Shown here one piece after another: positions 47,950 through 59,415 of a stretch of DNA of 64,000 nt. Both the position numbers and the translations under genes were made by a program. The DNA comes from Hymenolepis diminuta (Eukaryota > Platyhelminthes > Cestoda > Cyclophyllidea > Hymenolepididae). Below the pieces are notes generated by a model. That model did no database searches. It worked only from the letters and a program-made list of their open reading frames with translations, and was not told the origin of the DNA. The stretch is taken from contig CAADRB010000059.1 in NCBI GenBank assembly GCA_900708905.1, forward strand, positions 619,104 to 683,103, in the 5' to 3' direction. Positions within the stretch are counted from its first letter, which is position 1. Each line of letters starts with the position of its first letter.

Positions 47950-50240
47950 TATTTGCCTTATTCTACGATATCATAGCATGGATGATGCTTCGAACTCTTC
48001 TTCCCATTAATAGTTCCTTACCATCTGGAATTGGATAAGGAGTCGCTCTGTAGGTCAGCAGGAAAATTGAATAATTTCCTCCGTCGCTCCCTTCTTTTTC
48101 TTTCGTCAGAGCCCTTTTGAACTTTTCAATAAATCGCTCTACTCTGCTGTTTGATTGTAGGTGATATGAGAGCGTGCCGATGGGATCAATAATTTTTGTC
48201 TGCAATATTCTTCGAAATGCGACGAACAGAACTGTGTTCCATTAACTGACACCAGGGTCTCTGGAAAACCATCCACCGTGAAAATTCGGTCAAGTCGCTG
48301 TAGCATTTGTTGACCGCACTGATATTACTTCCAGCCACTTGGAGTGTGAGTTCACCAATACTGCTTAGACAACGCCATTGATAGGACCAGCAAAATCAAA
48401 TTGCTGATGACGGTCAGTAGACCAGTGCCAGGGAGTGTCTTTTTGGTGGATGCGATTAAATGATCCATGAACTTTATGCCAGGAAGTAAAAAACTGCTGT
48501 AGGAAGTATTTGGACATTAGCTTGAATTCGTTTGGGATTTGAATAGTCACCTTCCAAGTAAAAAAATGGAGCCAAGATACTTTATGGATTTCAAGAAGAA
48601 CTCACATTTTTCTGGCACCCAATGGAAATCATAATCGGTAATGCTTTCAAGAAGACATGCAATTCGCTCCTCGAATTTTTTACTCCGGAAGGAAGTCTAG
48701 TAAATTGACGTTGACCACAGCATGTGTTGATGGTCAGATATTCACGATATTCTGGTTCAACCTCAATTAAGAGCTGTGGAAAAATCGGCACAAAATCGAA
48801 CGCTACCATTCTGTTTTCGTACAGCCGGTTGTAGGGCACCAATTTTTTCAAGACGTGACAGCTCTTCTTCTAAACTCTGTATAGTAAAGAAGGGAACTGG
48901 GCTCTGAGGACGGAAGTCAAGTTTCGCCTTTTCTTTCAGGTATAGGTCTGTTTTCATTTTCGGACCTCAACCTAGACTGTCTCTGAAAACTGGTGAAAAT
49001 CGTTTGATTATGTTCTATTCATCTCTGGTCGTTCCAATATCAGATCTGCTGGAAATTTTCCTGTAATTTTTATTTCCCCATCTAATCTTCTTTGAGTCAG
49101 TTTTTGCTTCTGTCACTTGAGTCACGAGTGAGTTTTCGACAATGAAGTACATGATCTAATCCGGTAGTTTCAATCCGTCCAACCAATCGAGACCCAGAAT
49201 ATTCAAGTCAAGTTGATTTGTTACGAAGCACTTTGCAATAATTTGTTGATGGCCATAACAAACTTGACAGTCAATTTCACCTTCTTGGTGTCACTGGAAG
49301 CGTTTTGGGCTATGTGATTTGCCGGTTTCAGTACTAAACAGCCCAGGGCTCCCCATGTCTTTCTTGAGATTAAAGTGATGTCAGAGGCAGTATCTGATAG
49401 TAACTTGACTTTCGTATCATTAATCATCAAGGTTACATACTGTCGCCTGTTAGGACTTCTATCTTCTTAGGTTGAACTGACAACATTGAGAAAATTGAAG
49501 ATCCAGTAGACTTTCCAGAAATTTTTCTTTAAAATATCCTTTGCATTACTCCAACATTTCGCTTCCTTATGTCTTTTCTTTTCACAGACATTACAAACTT
49601 GATTTCTGTAAGGAAGACCTCTGCAGTGGTGCATTTCGTCGCATAGCCAGGACGATGATGGTGGTTTCTTGTTTGAAATACTTTCCCGCCTGTTTTTTCA
49701 CCCTAGATTGTTGTGAAATTCTTTTGACACAACCATTTTCGCCGAGATTCTGCTAGATCATAGCTGTGTCATACAGGACGCTGTCCATTCTCACACATTT
49801 ACCAACTAAATCCTGTATGATGATATCCTGATGTCAAACATCAGTCAGTGCTTCCTCGAATTTGAGATTGTCTACTTTTTTCGGACGATGTAGCTTTCTG
49901 GCCTCTTGTGTTCCTATTCTCCAATCACCGATAAAGGGGTCCAACTATCTTCCTCAGGGATGTCAGCCATGGCTCTTCTGTACAAATCCCTGCATTTATC
50001 AAAGCAGTTATTAGAAGTAAGATCCGCTTCTGGATCATAATGAAATTCACTGGTCTGTAAAACAAGATTGTCAGAGTACAATTTTGGAACGGAATTTTCT
50101 GATTGTTCAGGATTCAGGCTCAGATGCTTCGTAAACTGTTTGATTAGTTTCAGGAAACTTTTCTGTTGTTGTTGAAATATAACTGAGCCATACCTTTGCC
50201 CTCTAGATAGGAAATTGGGCTCGAATTTGATCACTTATAA
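47950..50240 (-). pseudogene. Ty3/gypsy retrotransposon fossil
   Basis: Read on the minus strand, gag and pol remains follow in order. 50234-49914 is a gag-like segment. 49430-49221 is a protease-like segment with LLSDTASDITLIS (usually DTGSD). A following LNILGLDWLDGL motif is typical of the protease/RT linker. 48957-48591 is reverse transcriptase with RFCADFSTALN and LTINTCCGQRQFTRLPSGVK. 48550-48365 is the start of the integrase core with FDFAGPINGV, and 48205-47963 its end with QSNSRVERFIEKFKRAL. Stops and frameshifts are frequent. The later RT (including the YxDD active site) and RNase H are missing, so there is an internal deletion around 48590. No flanking LTR pair was found. It is not functional. 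Confidence 0.85.
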
Positions 50241-51870
50241 TTATCTTCTTCGCAGTAAAATATGAAGGAAAGCAGCATCAACAGCGGTAGCGGCTACGGC
50301 GGCAGATTTTAAGAAGGCAAGATGAGAAGCAAAGTTGTTACATTTTTGTGTTTGCATTTTGTGATGAGGAGTGAACTCTCATATACCTCTACATTATGTA
50401 GTAATAGCGGCGTTTGTCACCACTTTTCTCTTCCCCAACTGCACGCGTTAAGACCACTTTATTTGAAATAAAATCAGTTCGGAAGGTCTTTATTTATTCT
50501 TACAACATGATCAAACTATTGAAGGCTATTATATACAATTCTATGCCTAGCTATTGCTTTATAGCACCAAATAAAACAGATCATTGGGTCAAACACTTTG
50601 CGTTTACACTTGAGCGGTTCAGTCTCCTACGATATCCGAGACTCACCTCTCGTTGTCTTTGCATTTCATTAAGAATATATGCAGAATTCTCGTAAAGGAA
50701 GATTTCAGTTACATGTACAAAATTTTCTTTTTCCTTTTGTAGACAGATCGATAATCTGACTTTGTTTGTGGCTAAAAGAGCCATTAATAGTGATTAATTG
50801 AAAGTAGATGGGTGCCAGAAGTGAATAGTTAATACATCTTTCAATGTATAGCCTTCAAGTAGCTATGAAAGGTTACTCTAATTTTGACTATGATAAATCA
50901 ATCCAAACATTGAGGAATTATTTTGGTTTGACCGAACTCTCATGACTGCAACTGTCAGTAATATCAATTCCTGTTTCTAAGAGTGTAAACTCCTAGAAAC
51001 TCAACTCAAGAGAATTACAGCGAAAATAGGGAAGTGTAAAGCAGCCAAATGTGTGCGAATGTTTACAGAAAAGAAAGGAGTACTTTTACACTCTTGACGA
51101 GATCACCGTTCTACAGGCTCAGTTATCAACAAGGATTTCCAGTATCCAAGTTCCGTTTGATCTAATTTTATGAAAGGCAGGGGCAGTTAAAACGTCACAT
51201 ATTAAAACACCCCCTTAAGGTTCACATCGGATTCACTGCGGGTCTCTACTAAAGATATTTCAAAAGACAACAAAAGAGGGGTAAAATCCCGAATCCCATG
51301 AACTAAATCTCTATACCATATTCATAAATTATGCATCCACTTGTACATATAGTAATACCTTTATTATTACCCACAGTATTCCATAAAAATTTACAGTCTG
51401 TAATTATTGAAATGTTTAGCTCTTATTGATCGGTGGCATTTAAACAAGAAAAGTCGATCTTGCCGCTTCAATTAATTTTTTCCTATGATGGAGGAGGCAA
51501 CTGATTTTATGAAGTCTTCCAAGATAACAATTTTAGTCTGGCAGAGATGGGATTAAATTGTTAAATTAACAAACCTCCGTAGGCTGTGTCCACTCAAGGT
51601 GAACGACAATCTTCATACATCAACGAGCATGTGCATACCTTATTTTGCACCTTTGAGGTTACATCATATTTGCGTTTTGCTTTGTCATGTCAAGAGCTTC
51701 CGATTTTAATAAAATGTTGAAGGATGCCTCAAGGTATTTCCTAAATTAACCTTTATTCGCATTCCGTATGAAAATATGTCGATTTATCGCCTTTATGTTT
51801 CCATCTGACCCATATCCGTCATACCTAGACGAGTTTATCTATCCTTTTCTTCTATAACTGTCCCGTTTCA
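50241..51870. other. Intergenic, no recognised gene
   Basis: Only short, featureless frames. 51418-51485 resembles 29810-29885, sharing CTTATTGA(C/T)CGG and AA(T/A)CAAGAA...TCGAT, so it is an old dispersed repeat. The 5' LTR of the minus-strand gypsy fossil would be expected here but was not identified. Confidence 0.35.
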
Positions 51871-51877
51871 TTTAAAG

Positions 51878-52213
51878 GTGCATCTGCACTCATACCTCAC
51901 GGGTGTCCTTGCCCAAGTGGCTCATATAAACTATTTTTGTATTTTAACTCACACGCACACACGCCTGAAGACACAGTGTCATTTACCCAAACCTAAACTT
52001 CCCTCACACCCCTGTTTTACCCTCTCGGATCCTCATTGTGCTTTATTCAGTACTCTTTGACTAACGCGATTCTTTGTGTTCTACCTTTTGGAACTGTGGT
52101 TTGCTATTATTAGCTGCTCACTAAAGTCTGATTCATTAGTTCCTATAATTTGGTGACTCTACAATTTGATAACTCCTAAATTGGTGATCTCGGTTCTTGC
52201 TACTCTAAACCCA
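51878..52213 (+). mobile_element. Probable LTR end followed by tRNA-Trp-type primer site
   Basis: TGGTGACCCAGTGAGC at 52221-52236 follows AACCCAACAAAC. The first nine or so bases match the primer-binding site complementary to the tRNA-Trp 3' end (TGGTGACCCCGACG...), used by many Ty3/gypsy elements of flatworms. Upstream is a TATA-like CATATAAACTA near 51924. The left edge of the LTR is not defined. No coding region of the element could be recognised downstream, though the frame at 53098-53420 could be a decayed gag. Confidence 0.35.
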
Positions 52214-52236
52214 ACAAACTGGTGACCCAGTGAGCA

Positions 52237-55200
52237 TTCACACTTCTGCACAACAATAGCTCCCTACAAGATAAATCATTCTCCTCTCTCCTCTTCCATC
52301 CGTTTAAATACTTTGGGTCTCCTAATTAAGCATGTATAACTTTCTCTTGTTGGGAGACTCGTGGGAGAATGAGATATCTTAGTAGGCCAAATTGGCAATT
52401 ATAAGCGGAGGTTATTTAGGAGGTGATCACTGAATTTCAAGTAAAAGGAAAGAAATTATGTCTAACAAATTCACATTTTGCTTGATGTCCTTCAATTTGA
52501 GATTTTCCTTTGAAATTACCCTCGAGAATATTGGACCATGTATTTTACGCTACGGAGACTCGCATCTATAAATGCTGGTCCCTTGAGAGAGCTGTCAAAG
52601 CATCCGCACCACAGTCATGTTCCAACAGCGTAGCCTGGTGTTATACCCAATTTCACCACCGTCTGTCAACGCCAGATGGTGGTCACTGGCTGAAATGTAA
52701 CACCATCCAATATGAGGCTAAGTGACATTCATGCGTGTCTCTGGGGCTTTACATCTTTTCATTACCCTTCTTCCCACTGCGCTGGACGCATCTGTCATTC
52801 AGTCAAATGCCTCTTATAAAAATAACATTTCTTCAATTTAGGGAGAATTTGTTTTAATATGGCGGACAGTGACAATGAATTGCAGCTTTATAGCCAGATT
52901 CACTTATAATTCACTGGAATAATCCCTAATTTAGCTTTTCCCAAAATAAGAGTAATCCATAATGAATTTCTTTAACAGTCTGAGTTCATATTACATTTGA
53001 AGTTATGTACTCAGCTATCTGGACATCACCAAAGCTATCAATTTGATGATACTAACCGCACTACTTAAACCACTGCCCATGCTACCGTTCACCTACTATG
53101 ACTGGAAAAATCTCTGTGATTTCAACTGTGCAGTTGAATTATCATTTGCGGCCATCAACGCAAATCATTGGAGCATTCGAACCTGAGGAATTCGCTAAGG
53201 ATATATCGGTCGTGTTGTCTGATCCAGAACCCTGCAAAACAAAAAAAACTATCGATTATAACGCATTCATCAATACTGGACGAATCTGGATTATCTCTAC
53301 AATTAGAGTGTATCACCAATGTTCAGCAAATAAATAAAATTGATATTTCCACACCTGAGGAACCATCTCATCCCTTCTCAAACATCATTGAAAACGACTT
53401 GGACTGAAATCAAATGACAGAAGCGCAGAATCTGACAGAAGGGAGGACTGTGGCAGAAAATATTAGAGCTCAAAGTGTCTTTGACAAATACCGAGACGAA
53501 AATTCCGACAGATGCTCCAACAGAAAATTTACACAATATGATCTCATCTTAGCATCTTACTTCGCTTAATCAGCCTCCAAAACATCCACAAATTCATCAA
53601 CTTCAGTAATGACAGGGGATTATGCAAACTTCAGGAATTTACTCAAAATTCTGCAAGGGCATTTCAACAAATGTGCAGACTTTATGAATACTTAACAATA
53701 AATCGTCAATTGGTTTTTTCTTGATTAGAATTTACTCGTTTTTATTAAACAGAAACGAAACTTCCACATTGACTAATAGTAAATAATTACTTGTATTTCA
53801 AGGTGAAACGCTTGAAGCGCTTGAAGAGGAAACCCAAAAACGTAAAGTTCTCCAGCTGGACATTTTCTCCCTCCAGTCAACCATCAACTTAATATAATTC
53901 AGTGGAAATTAAACCAATTTATCAACAGTCCTTTCCTGTTTTGAGAATATCTCTTCAAATGATACCATTTACCTATGCTCGTGTGCGGTTCGTGTATCTG
54001 CTGAAATCCCCCTTCATGGACAGTTATAAACATTAAATATTTGTATTAATAACAATGTTATTTGATCCCGGCGGGTCTAATTATCTTTCGCTTCAGCGAT
54101 ATGTTGAAATTGTTACGAGTTCTTTGCTTTTCACTATCAATTCTTTGCTTCAACTGAAACGTTTAACCTCCGGCGTTTGGTCAGCAATTTCTTACCGCCT
54201 TTAGTCTAGACGGGGGGTATTGTGGTGACGCGTTTCTTATTAGCATGCTTTTGCTTTTGTCTCTTCTCATTTTTAAATCTATCTTTTTTCGTAATCAACG
54301 TAACGATTATCGAAAACTAATAATTCAATTAATCCCGCAAATACTTAATTATTTGTATAACGCTAAAAGAAATTACTTCGTTGAATAAGGTAAAAGGTTG
54401 ACATTCTTGTTTGCGGTATCAAAAAGCAATTAGTTAACTACTCTCCCCTTTTTAAGGGACTGAACCCCTACATGGTCGACTTAAATATTCGGCAAATTCT
54501 TCACCTGCTCGATAATTCCAAAAACGGCGTCCTCTGATATTTGGCCTTTATTCAACGGCCGTAAGATGCTAAAATAGTTCACTCGCAACTGTCATTACTA
54601 CGTGAAACAGGATGACCTTACTACTGATAACCAACTCACTAGGAGTTGTGGGAGCGAAATGATATTTGACACCATGTTTTTTCTATCAGTGGATTGCCCC
54701 TTCTTCTCGTCTTGAGACACAAGACTTAATCTTTTGATTGAGCACTAAACAGTACAGGAGATCTGAAACAATCTGAGAAAAGTCGAGATATTCATATTGC
54801 TATCAGAGAATTGAAAACGAGAGATTAAAACAATAAGTGACTTGAGAAACACAAGTATCCTGACATTAATTAGTAGATGAAAGCTCACCGATGTCGATGT
54901 TGAAAATTCAAAAATAAAATTTGAAAGTGACTTTATTTGAAACCGCTAAAATATTGATTTTTCTTATTCCAACAATCTGGAGCAAACTAAGATTCATTTA
55001 TCATCCTCCTCCATTTTAAAGTATACCCCAGTTTCAGAATATGTATTTTAAATGGGCTCAATCTCTACTGACGGTAAATCCTACTCACACCTCCTGGAGT
55101 TACCATCTGTACTGACTTTTGGAAGTGACCTGTTATAGGGTCACTTTACACCATCTTTAAAAGCGTCCGTCAATTGGGACCGCTTTAAAAGCGGCAATAA

Positions 55201-56240
55201 ATTTTATCGAAACCCAACTTTTGAGCTTGTGATTCAAGCCAATACTCAGACACTAGCGAGTGCATGCGGGAGAATACTCAGCCATCCATCCCACCCACAT
55301 CCCTAACAGTACCATCATTAATATCTGGCCCACTTTCGGATCAACTTGCAGTCAGGAGCAGTGAAGCATGAAGGAGGTATCTCGGTAGAGGAAAGTGGGC
55401 GTTACATGATCGACCGCCTGTTATCTGCACAAAGTACCTTCTATTAGTTCAGTGCAGCATTTGCGAACTCATTTTCAGTGGATCTGTTATTAATGAGCCA
55501 AATTAAGAACTCCATTGTTAGCTCCAGTTAATATGAATCTTGATTCGATCAAAGTAGAAGAATTTATGGATAGGACTATGAGGAGAGGAGACATGATCGA
55601 TTCAGGATCAACCGTTTGTTCTCTATTCCTTTTGACCGGTCGTATAACTCACTTCAAATGAATCTATAATTAATCATCCTGGGAGTTTCAATAGATATAA
55701 TGCTTTAGATGATTCAGTAAGATAACATTAACCACAGCTAGAGTTCGTCTTGAGTGAAATCGAGTTTAATCTGCTTTTTAAAGTATTATTGCATAATACC
55801 ATCTCACTAAAATGACCATTAGACATAATCTCCATCCTTTAAACTCTCATGAATGCTTCCAGCCAAATACGATTGGGGAATAGATGTCTCATCCGACTCC
55901 ACACACTCAGTAGCTTTTGGTGTGGCACTACCTCAGGGCTCATGAGGAGGATGGATTGCCTTATTCAGTATTTTCTCGCGAACTTATTTAAAATTTCATA
56001 TTTCAATAAATAGACAATAAAAGCGCTTAAATTTTAATTTCTCGGACATGATAAACGTATACATTTTAGCAAGATGCATGATATTGCGAGTTGTAGTAAT
56101 GCCAAAGGGGGGGGGGGAGGGGGGGGCTAATGTCAATATTTCGAATATTAGGTCTGATGAATGCATATTTCAAAGCCTTAGAACCGTCTACTCTAATGTC
56201 ATTTACAAACAATACTCTGCAGAGCAATAATGGGAACTTA
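52237..56240. other. Intergenic, possible retroelement remains
   Basis: Region downstream of the putative primer site. Two overlapping frames at 53098-53407 are uninterrupted for 79 codons but carry no recognisable motif. A 20-base, almost pure G run lies at 56107-56126. No gene was identified. Confidence 0.35.
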
Positions 56241-56261
56241 TGAAAGGAAACTTTAGATATT

Positions 56262-56720
56262 TTGCATGCGTTTCCCTCCATTTGGCAACATCAGCGTCCT
56301 CCGTTTATCTCGGCGGTGGTCCGCACGAAAATGATACTTCCGATATTTAAGGCAAGAAATTTTGCAGTCAGTAAGTCAGTCAAACACCATTCGCTTTTTA
56401 TAGGAATTCAACCCCCATTAGCAAAATGCTTTTCCTCCCTCTTTCCTCAAAACGATCACTCAAATATGGTCTCAATCTACAAAAAACATCTAAACAATAC
56501 AGCTGCTTCTTCTCTTACTAATGCCACTACAGTTCACCAACCCCCTTTGTCTTCTCAACGCCCCAGGTACCACCTATTGTTTTCCTCATAGTGGCAGCAA
56601 CACGGGAATTCATGAGTCCTCTTCCTCCTCAATGGAGAATGACAGTAGTACCCTTCCTCCGTCCCCCCCCCCTTCTCCATTTAACAACGAATCCCAAGGG
56701 GGAGGGAGAATAGGGCTGGG
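56262..56720 (+). other. Possible coding exon, Ser/Pro/Asn-rich
   Basis: From about 56470 the plus strand encodes MVSIYKKHLNNTAASSL, and in a shifted frame SGSNTGIHESSSSSMEND followed by a proline-rich stretch, the composition of a regulatory linker. Joining the frames needs a 25-base intron (GTACC...CATAG), shorter than the introns elsewhere in the window. It may be a 5' exon of a gene further right, or chance. There is no family match. Confidence 0.2.
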
Positions 56721-57364
56721 AGGAATATTTTTATCCCGCTGAGTGAGTGGGTTATGAGTCATTCTCTTTCGACTTAGGCAGTACCAGGGGAAGAGCGGAG
56801 GACTAAAAAGAGGGAGACGAAAAGCGTTTTGGGAAGATGCTGGGCAGGTGAGAAGTAGAGGGTGTAACGAAATCAGGAGAGAGAGGCCCCGTTGAGAGAG
56901 GAGCGCAACTTTCAAATTCTGGTCGTAAAGTGGGCCATAATTTCTTCTTTGCACGGATGCCTTCGACTCTGTGCTGCTGCTGCTGAAACAGAAGCCTTAA
57001 AATTGGACTCAATTGAAGTTGAAAACTTATAAACTTATTTTTGAAAAACAAATGATTTTCGAAAAATTTTCAGACAAAAATACTCCTGGGACAAGAAAAG
57101 TGAAAACTGTATCCTTCCTTTCATATATAAATTAAGGCACAATATTAAAAATAGGAAATCCAATCTATTTCCTATCAAGTAAGAGGTAAGTGAAGAAGAG
57201 TAGGTGAAATAATTTTCACCAAAAATAAACCCCGTGTAATTACTCACTGTGCTTTAACTAACACCTTCATGATTTTCATATCAAAATGTTTCCATCGTAA
57301 CTCCAGTTATATTTCATGCTGCATTTCAGATAAGAGGAAGTCAAGCCGTCACCATTGAGGACAG

Positions 57365-57480
57365 TGCGCCGGTGATGTAGGTGTTAACGTGCACGTCTGT
57401 GAAGTCAAAGATCAAGGGTTCAATATCCAGTGAGCAGAATGACCAACCAAAATTGTTAGATCTGGCTAATAAAGTGGGTG
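57365..57480 (+). repeat. SINE copy, best B box
   Basis: Reads GTGTTAACGTGCACGTCTG, then GGTTCAATATCC at 57418-57429 (close to the pol III B box GGTTCGANNCC), then AGTGAGCAGAATGACCAACC and TTGTTAGATCTGGCTAA. The tail matches 59370-59410 nearly base for base. This is a tRNA-derived short interspersed element. Confidence 0.6.
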
Positions 57481-59309
57481 TCAGAACTCGCGTATCTAAC
57501 TAAGAAACGCTCTAAGATGAGTTTTTGAAAACACGTTTTCGATTGGCTCGATCGTAGTGCCTATGTGAACGTCATTCTCAATTGTATTTATTTTAAGACC
57601 AAAACAAGAAATGTTTGCCAAGAATTGCGTAAATAACCCAAATTAATTGGAAACTTTCATACATTTCTCATCACAAGCTAAAGAAAATTTAATATTTCGG
57701 AGACGAAATCTCATTCTATTCTTCGCCTGTTAAATTCCTCAGGACCCATTTGATTGGGGCGATGGGCGCTAAGCTCGCGAATACTGAGTAATTCGTCGTC
57801 CGGAGCATTTTCTGGTTAAATCATTGACCATACCCCGGTCGGATCTACATTCATATAATTCGATAGGGTAAAAATGCGACTATATCACTAAGGCCGCAGA
57901 CTGTTTCTACTCAAAAACACTTTGTGGAGTTTATCCCATCTCTTTTTTTCAGCAAATCAACTTTGAGCATGCTTTCAAATAAATCGTAATTCCAATAAAT
58001 ATATTATTTAATATACTTCAGTAATAATCCCTCAGATATGAAAGTGATAAGCTTGCCATCCTCCGCCGACCTTGGAGTTGGTCCATGTGTTAACATGATG
58101 TGTGCCAAGGAGTAACTTGAAAGATGTACTCTTTGACTGTAACCGGTGCTTGCGTATTTCACGTTACCTTGGTCATGAATAACATGGGAAATTTCATTTT
58201 TTGAACATGGAATGGTCATATTCCTCTGGACACAACATTTGAGGCTCTAAATTCAAAATCTTTTGACTCAGTCGTCAGCTGCGAAGGTAATATAATCTAA
58301 ACTGTCTAGAAACGTACAATCAAATATCACGCTAGGACTTCACAATCGTGATTAACAAGAAATATATTATTCTCTCATACTAGTAATGGACACAACTCAT
58401 TAACACACATTCTCCAATTATAATTCTACCGAATGATTCACATTTGGCCCCAATGACCATATCCCTGATGGCCGCGGTAACCAATCCCCCATGAAAAGCT
58501 CTCAACCTCATTCTCATATATCTACCCCATTTCATACACACACACATACACACAAGTCCCGGCCTTTTCTCGCGCACACCACGTACACCCTAGCAAAATA
58601 AAATAACCGCGTGCGCGCATGTTCAGTTGTAACAAATTTATGGGTGCGTCTAGGGCGACAGTGTCTGCCAGTGAAGGGGGTTGGGGACGACAAAGTGAGA
58701 GGCTGAAAGGAGGAGGTGGTTGAGGAATATCGAGCAAGTAGACTCAGCAAGTGAAACATCCTTCCTTCTCTCTCCCTTAAATTTGTAACGATATAATGAG
58801 TTCCGCTACCACTATTGCTACCCCTTCTTCTGCTGATGTTCCCTTTCCTCAGTGTCTAAGTGCATGCCTCGCTGCAAATGCTTTGCATGTGTAAATATGA
58901 GGAATTCAACTCCATTTTACTAGATTAAATGAAAAGACAAGTGGCCAACTATGGGTATATGGTTTTTGGGGAGAAACTGGCATGGCACCCAAAAAGATTG
59001 GATACATTTTATGGCAGAAATACATATTTTTCTCAAAAATATGCATTTGTTGAACAATAAATTAATTGAAATTATTTTCTGCAACCTGGCGAGTGGTGAA
59101 ACCTAGATGGGAGATCTAATAGTTTGTGCAGCTATGGCTTCATTGAGTAGTTAATGAGCTGGTGGCGTGGTGATTGGGGATCACTGGTTTAATCTACATC
59201 AAAGCACACTCGGTGAGCACAGTGATAAGTAAGTACTGATCAAGAAGGGGAACGCAGTGTGACCTATCAGTGCCACTGAGCTTATGACAACATTTTGGGA
59301 AAGCGGTTG
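57481..59309. other. Intergenic, no recognised gene
   Basis: A CA-rich microsatellite-like patch (58535-58556) and an alternating CG/TG tract near 58605-58622 are the only notable features. The frames reported on the minus strand at 58522-58760 are artefacts of that low-complexity sequence. Confidence 0.4.
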
Positions 59310-59415
59310 CAATGGCGCCATGGTTAATGTGCTCCTTATAGATTCAATACCCGCATCGGGACTCAACCAGTGAATGGAATTGCCAGCCACACTGGTTAAA
59401 TCTGACTACTGATGA
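59310..59415 (+). repeat. SINE copy
   Basis: GCGCCATGGTTAATGTGCTC, then GATTCAATACCC (B-box-like, 59341-59352), then AGTGAATGGAATTGCCAGCC and CTGGTTAAATCTGACTA. The tail matches the copy at 57365-57480. A further partial head, GGTGGCGTGGTGATTGG, stands just upstream near 59162 and may be a second unit. Confidence 0.6.

Noticed and set aside
58522..58760. Cys/Val-rich minus-strand frames
   Set aside because: Products of a CA repeat and low-complexity sequence.
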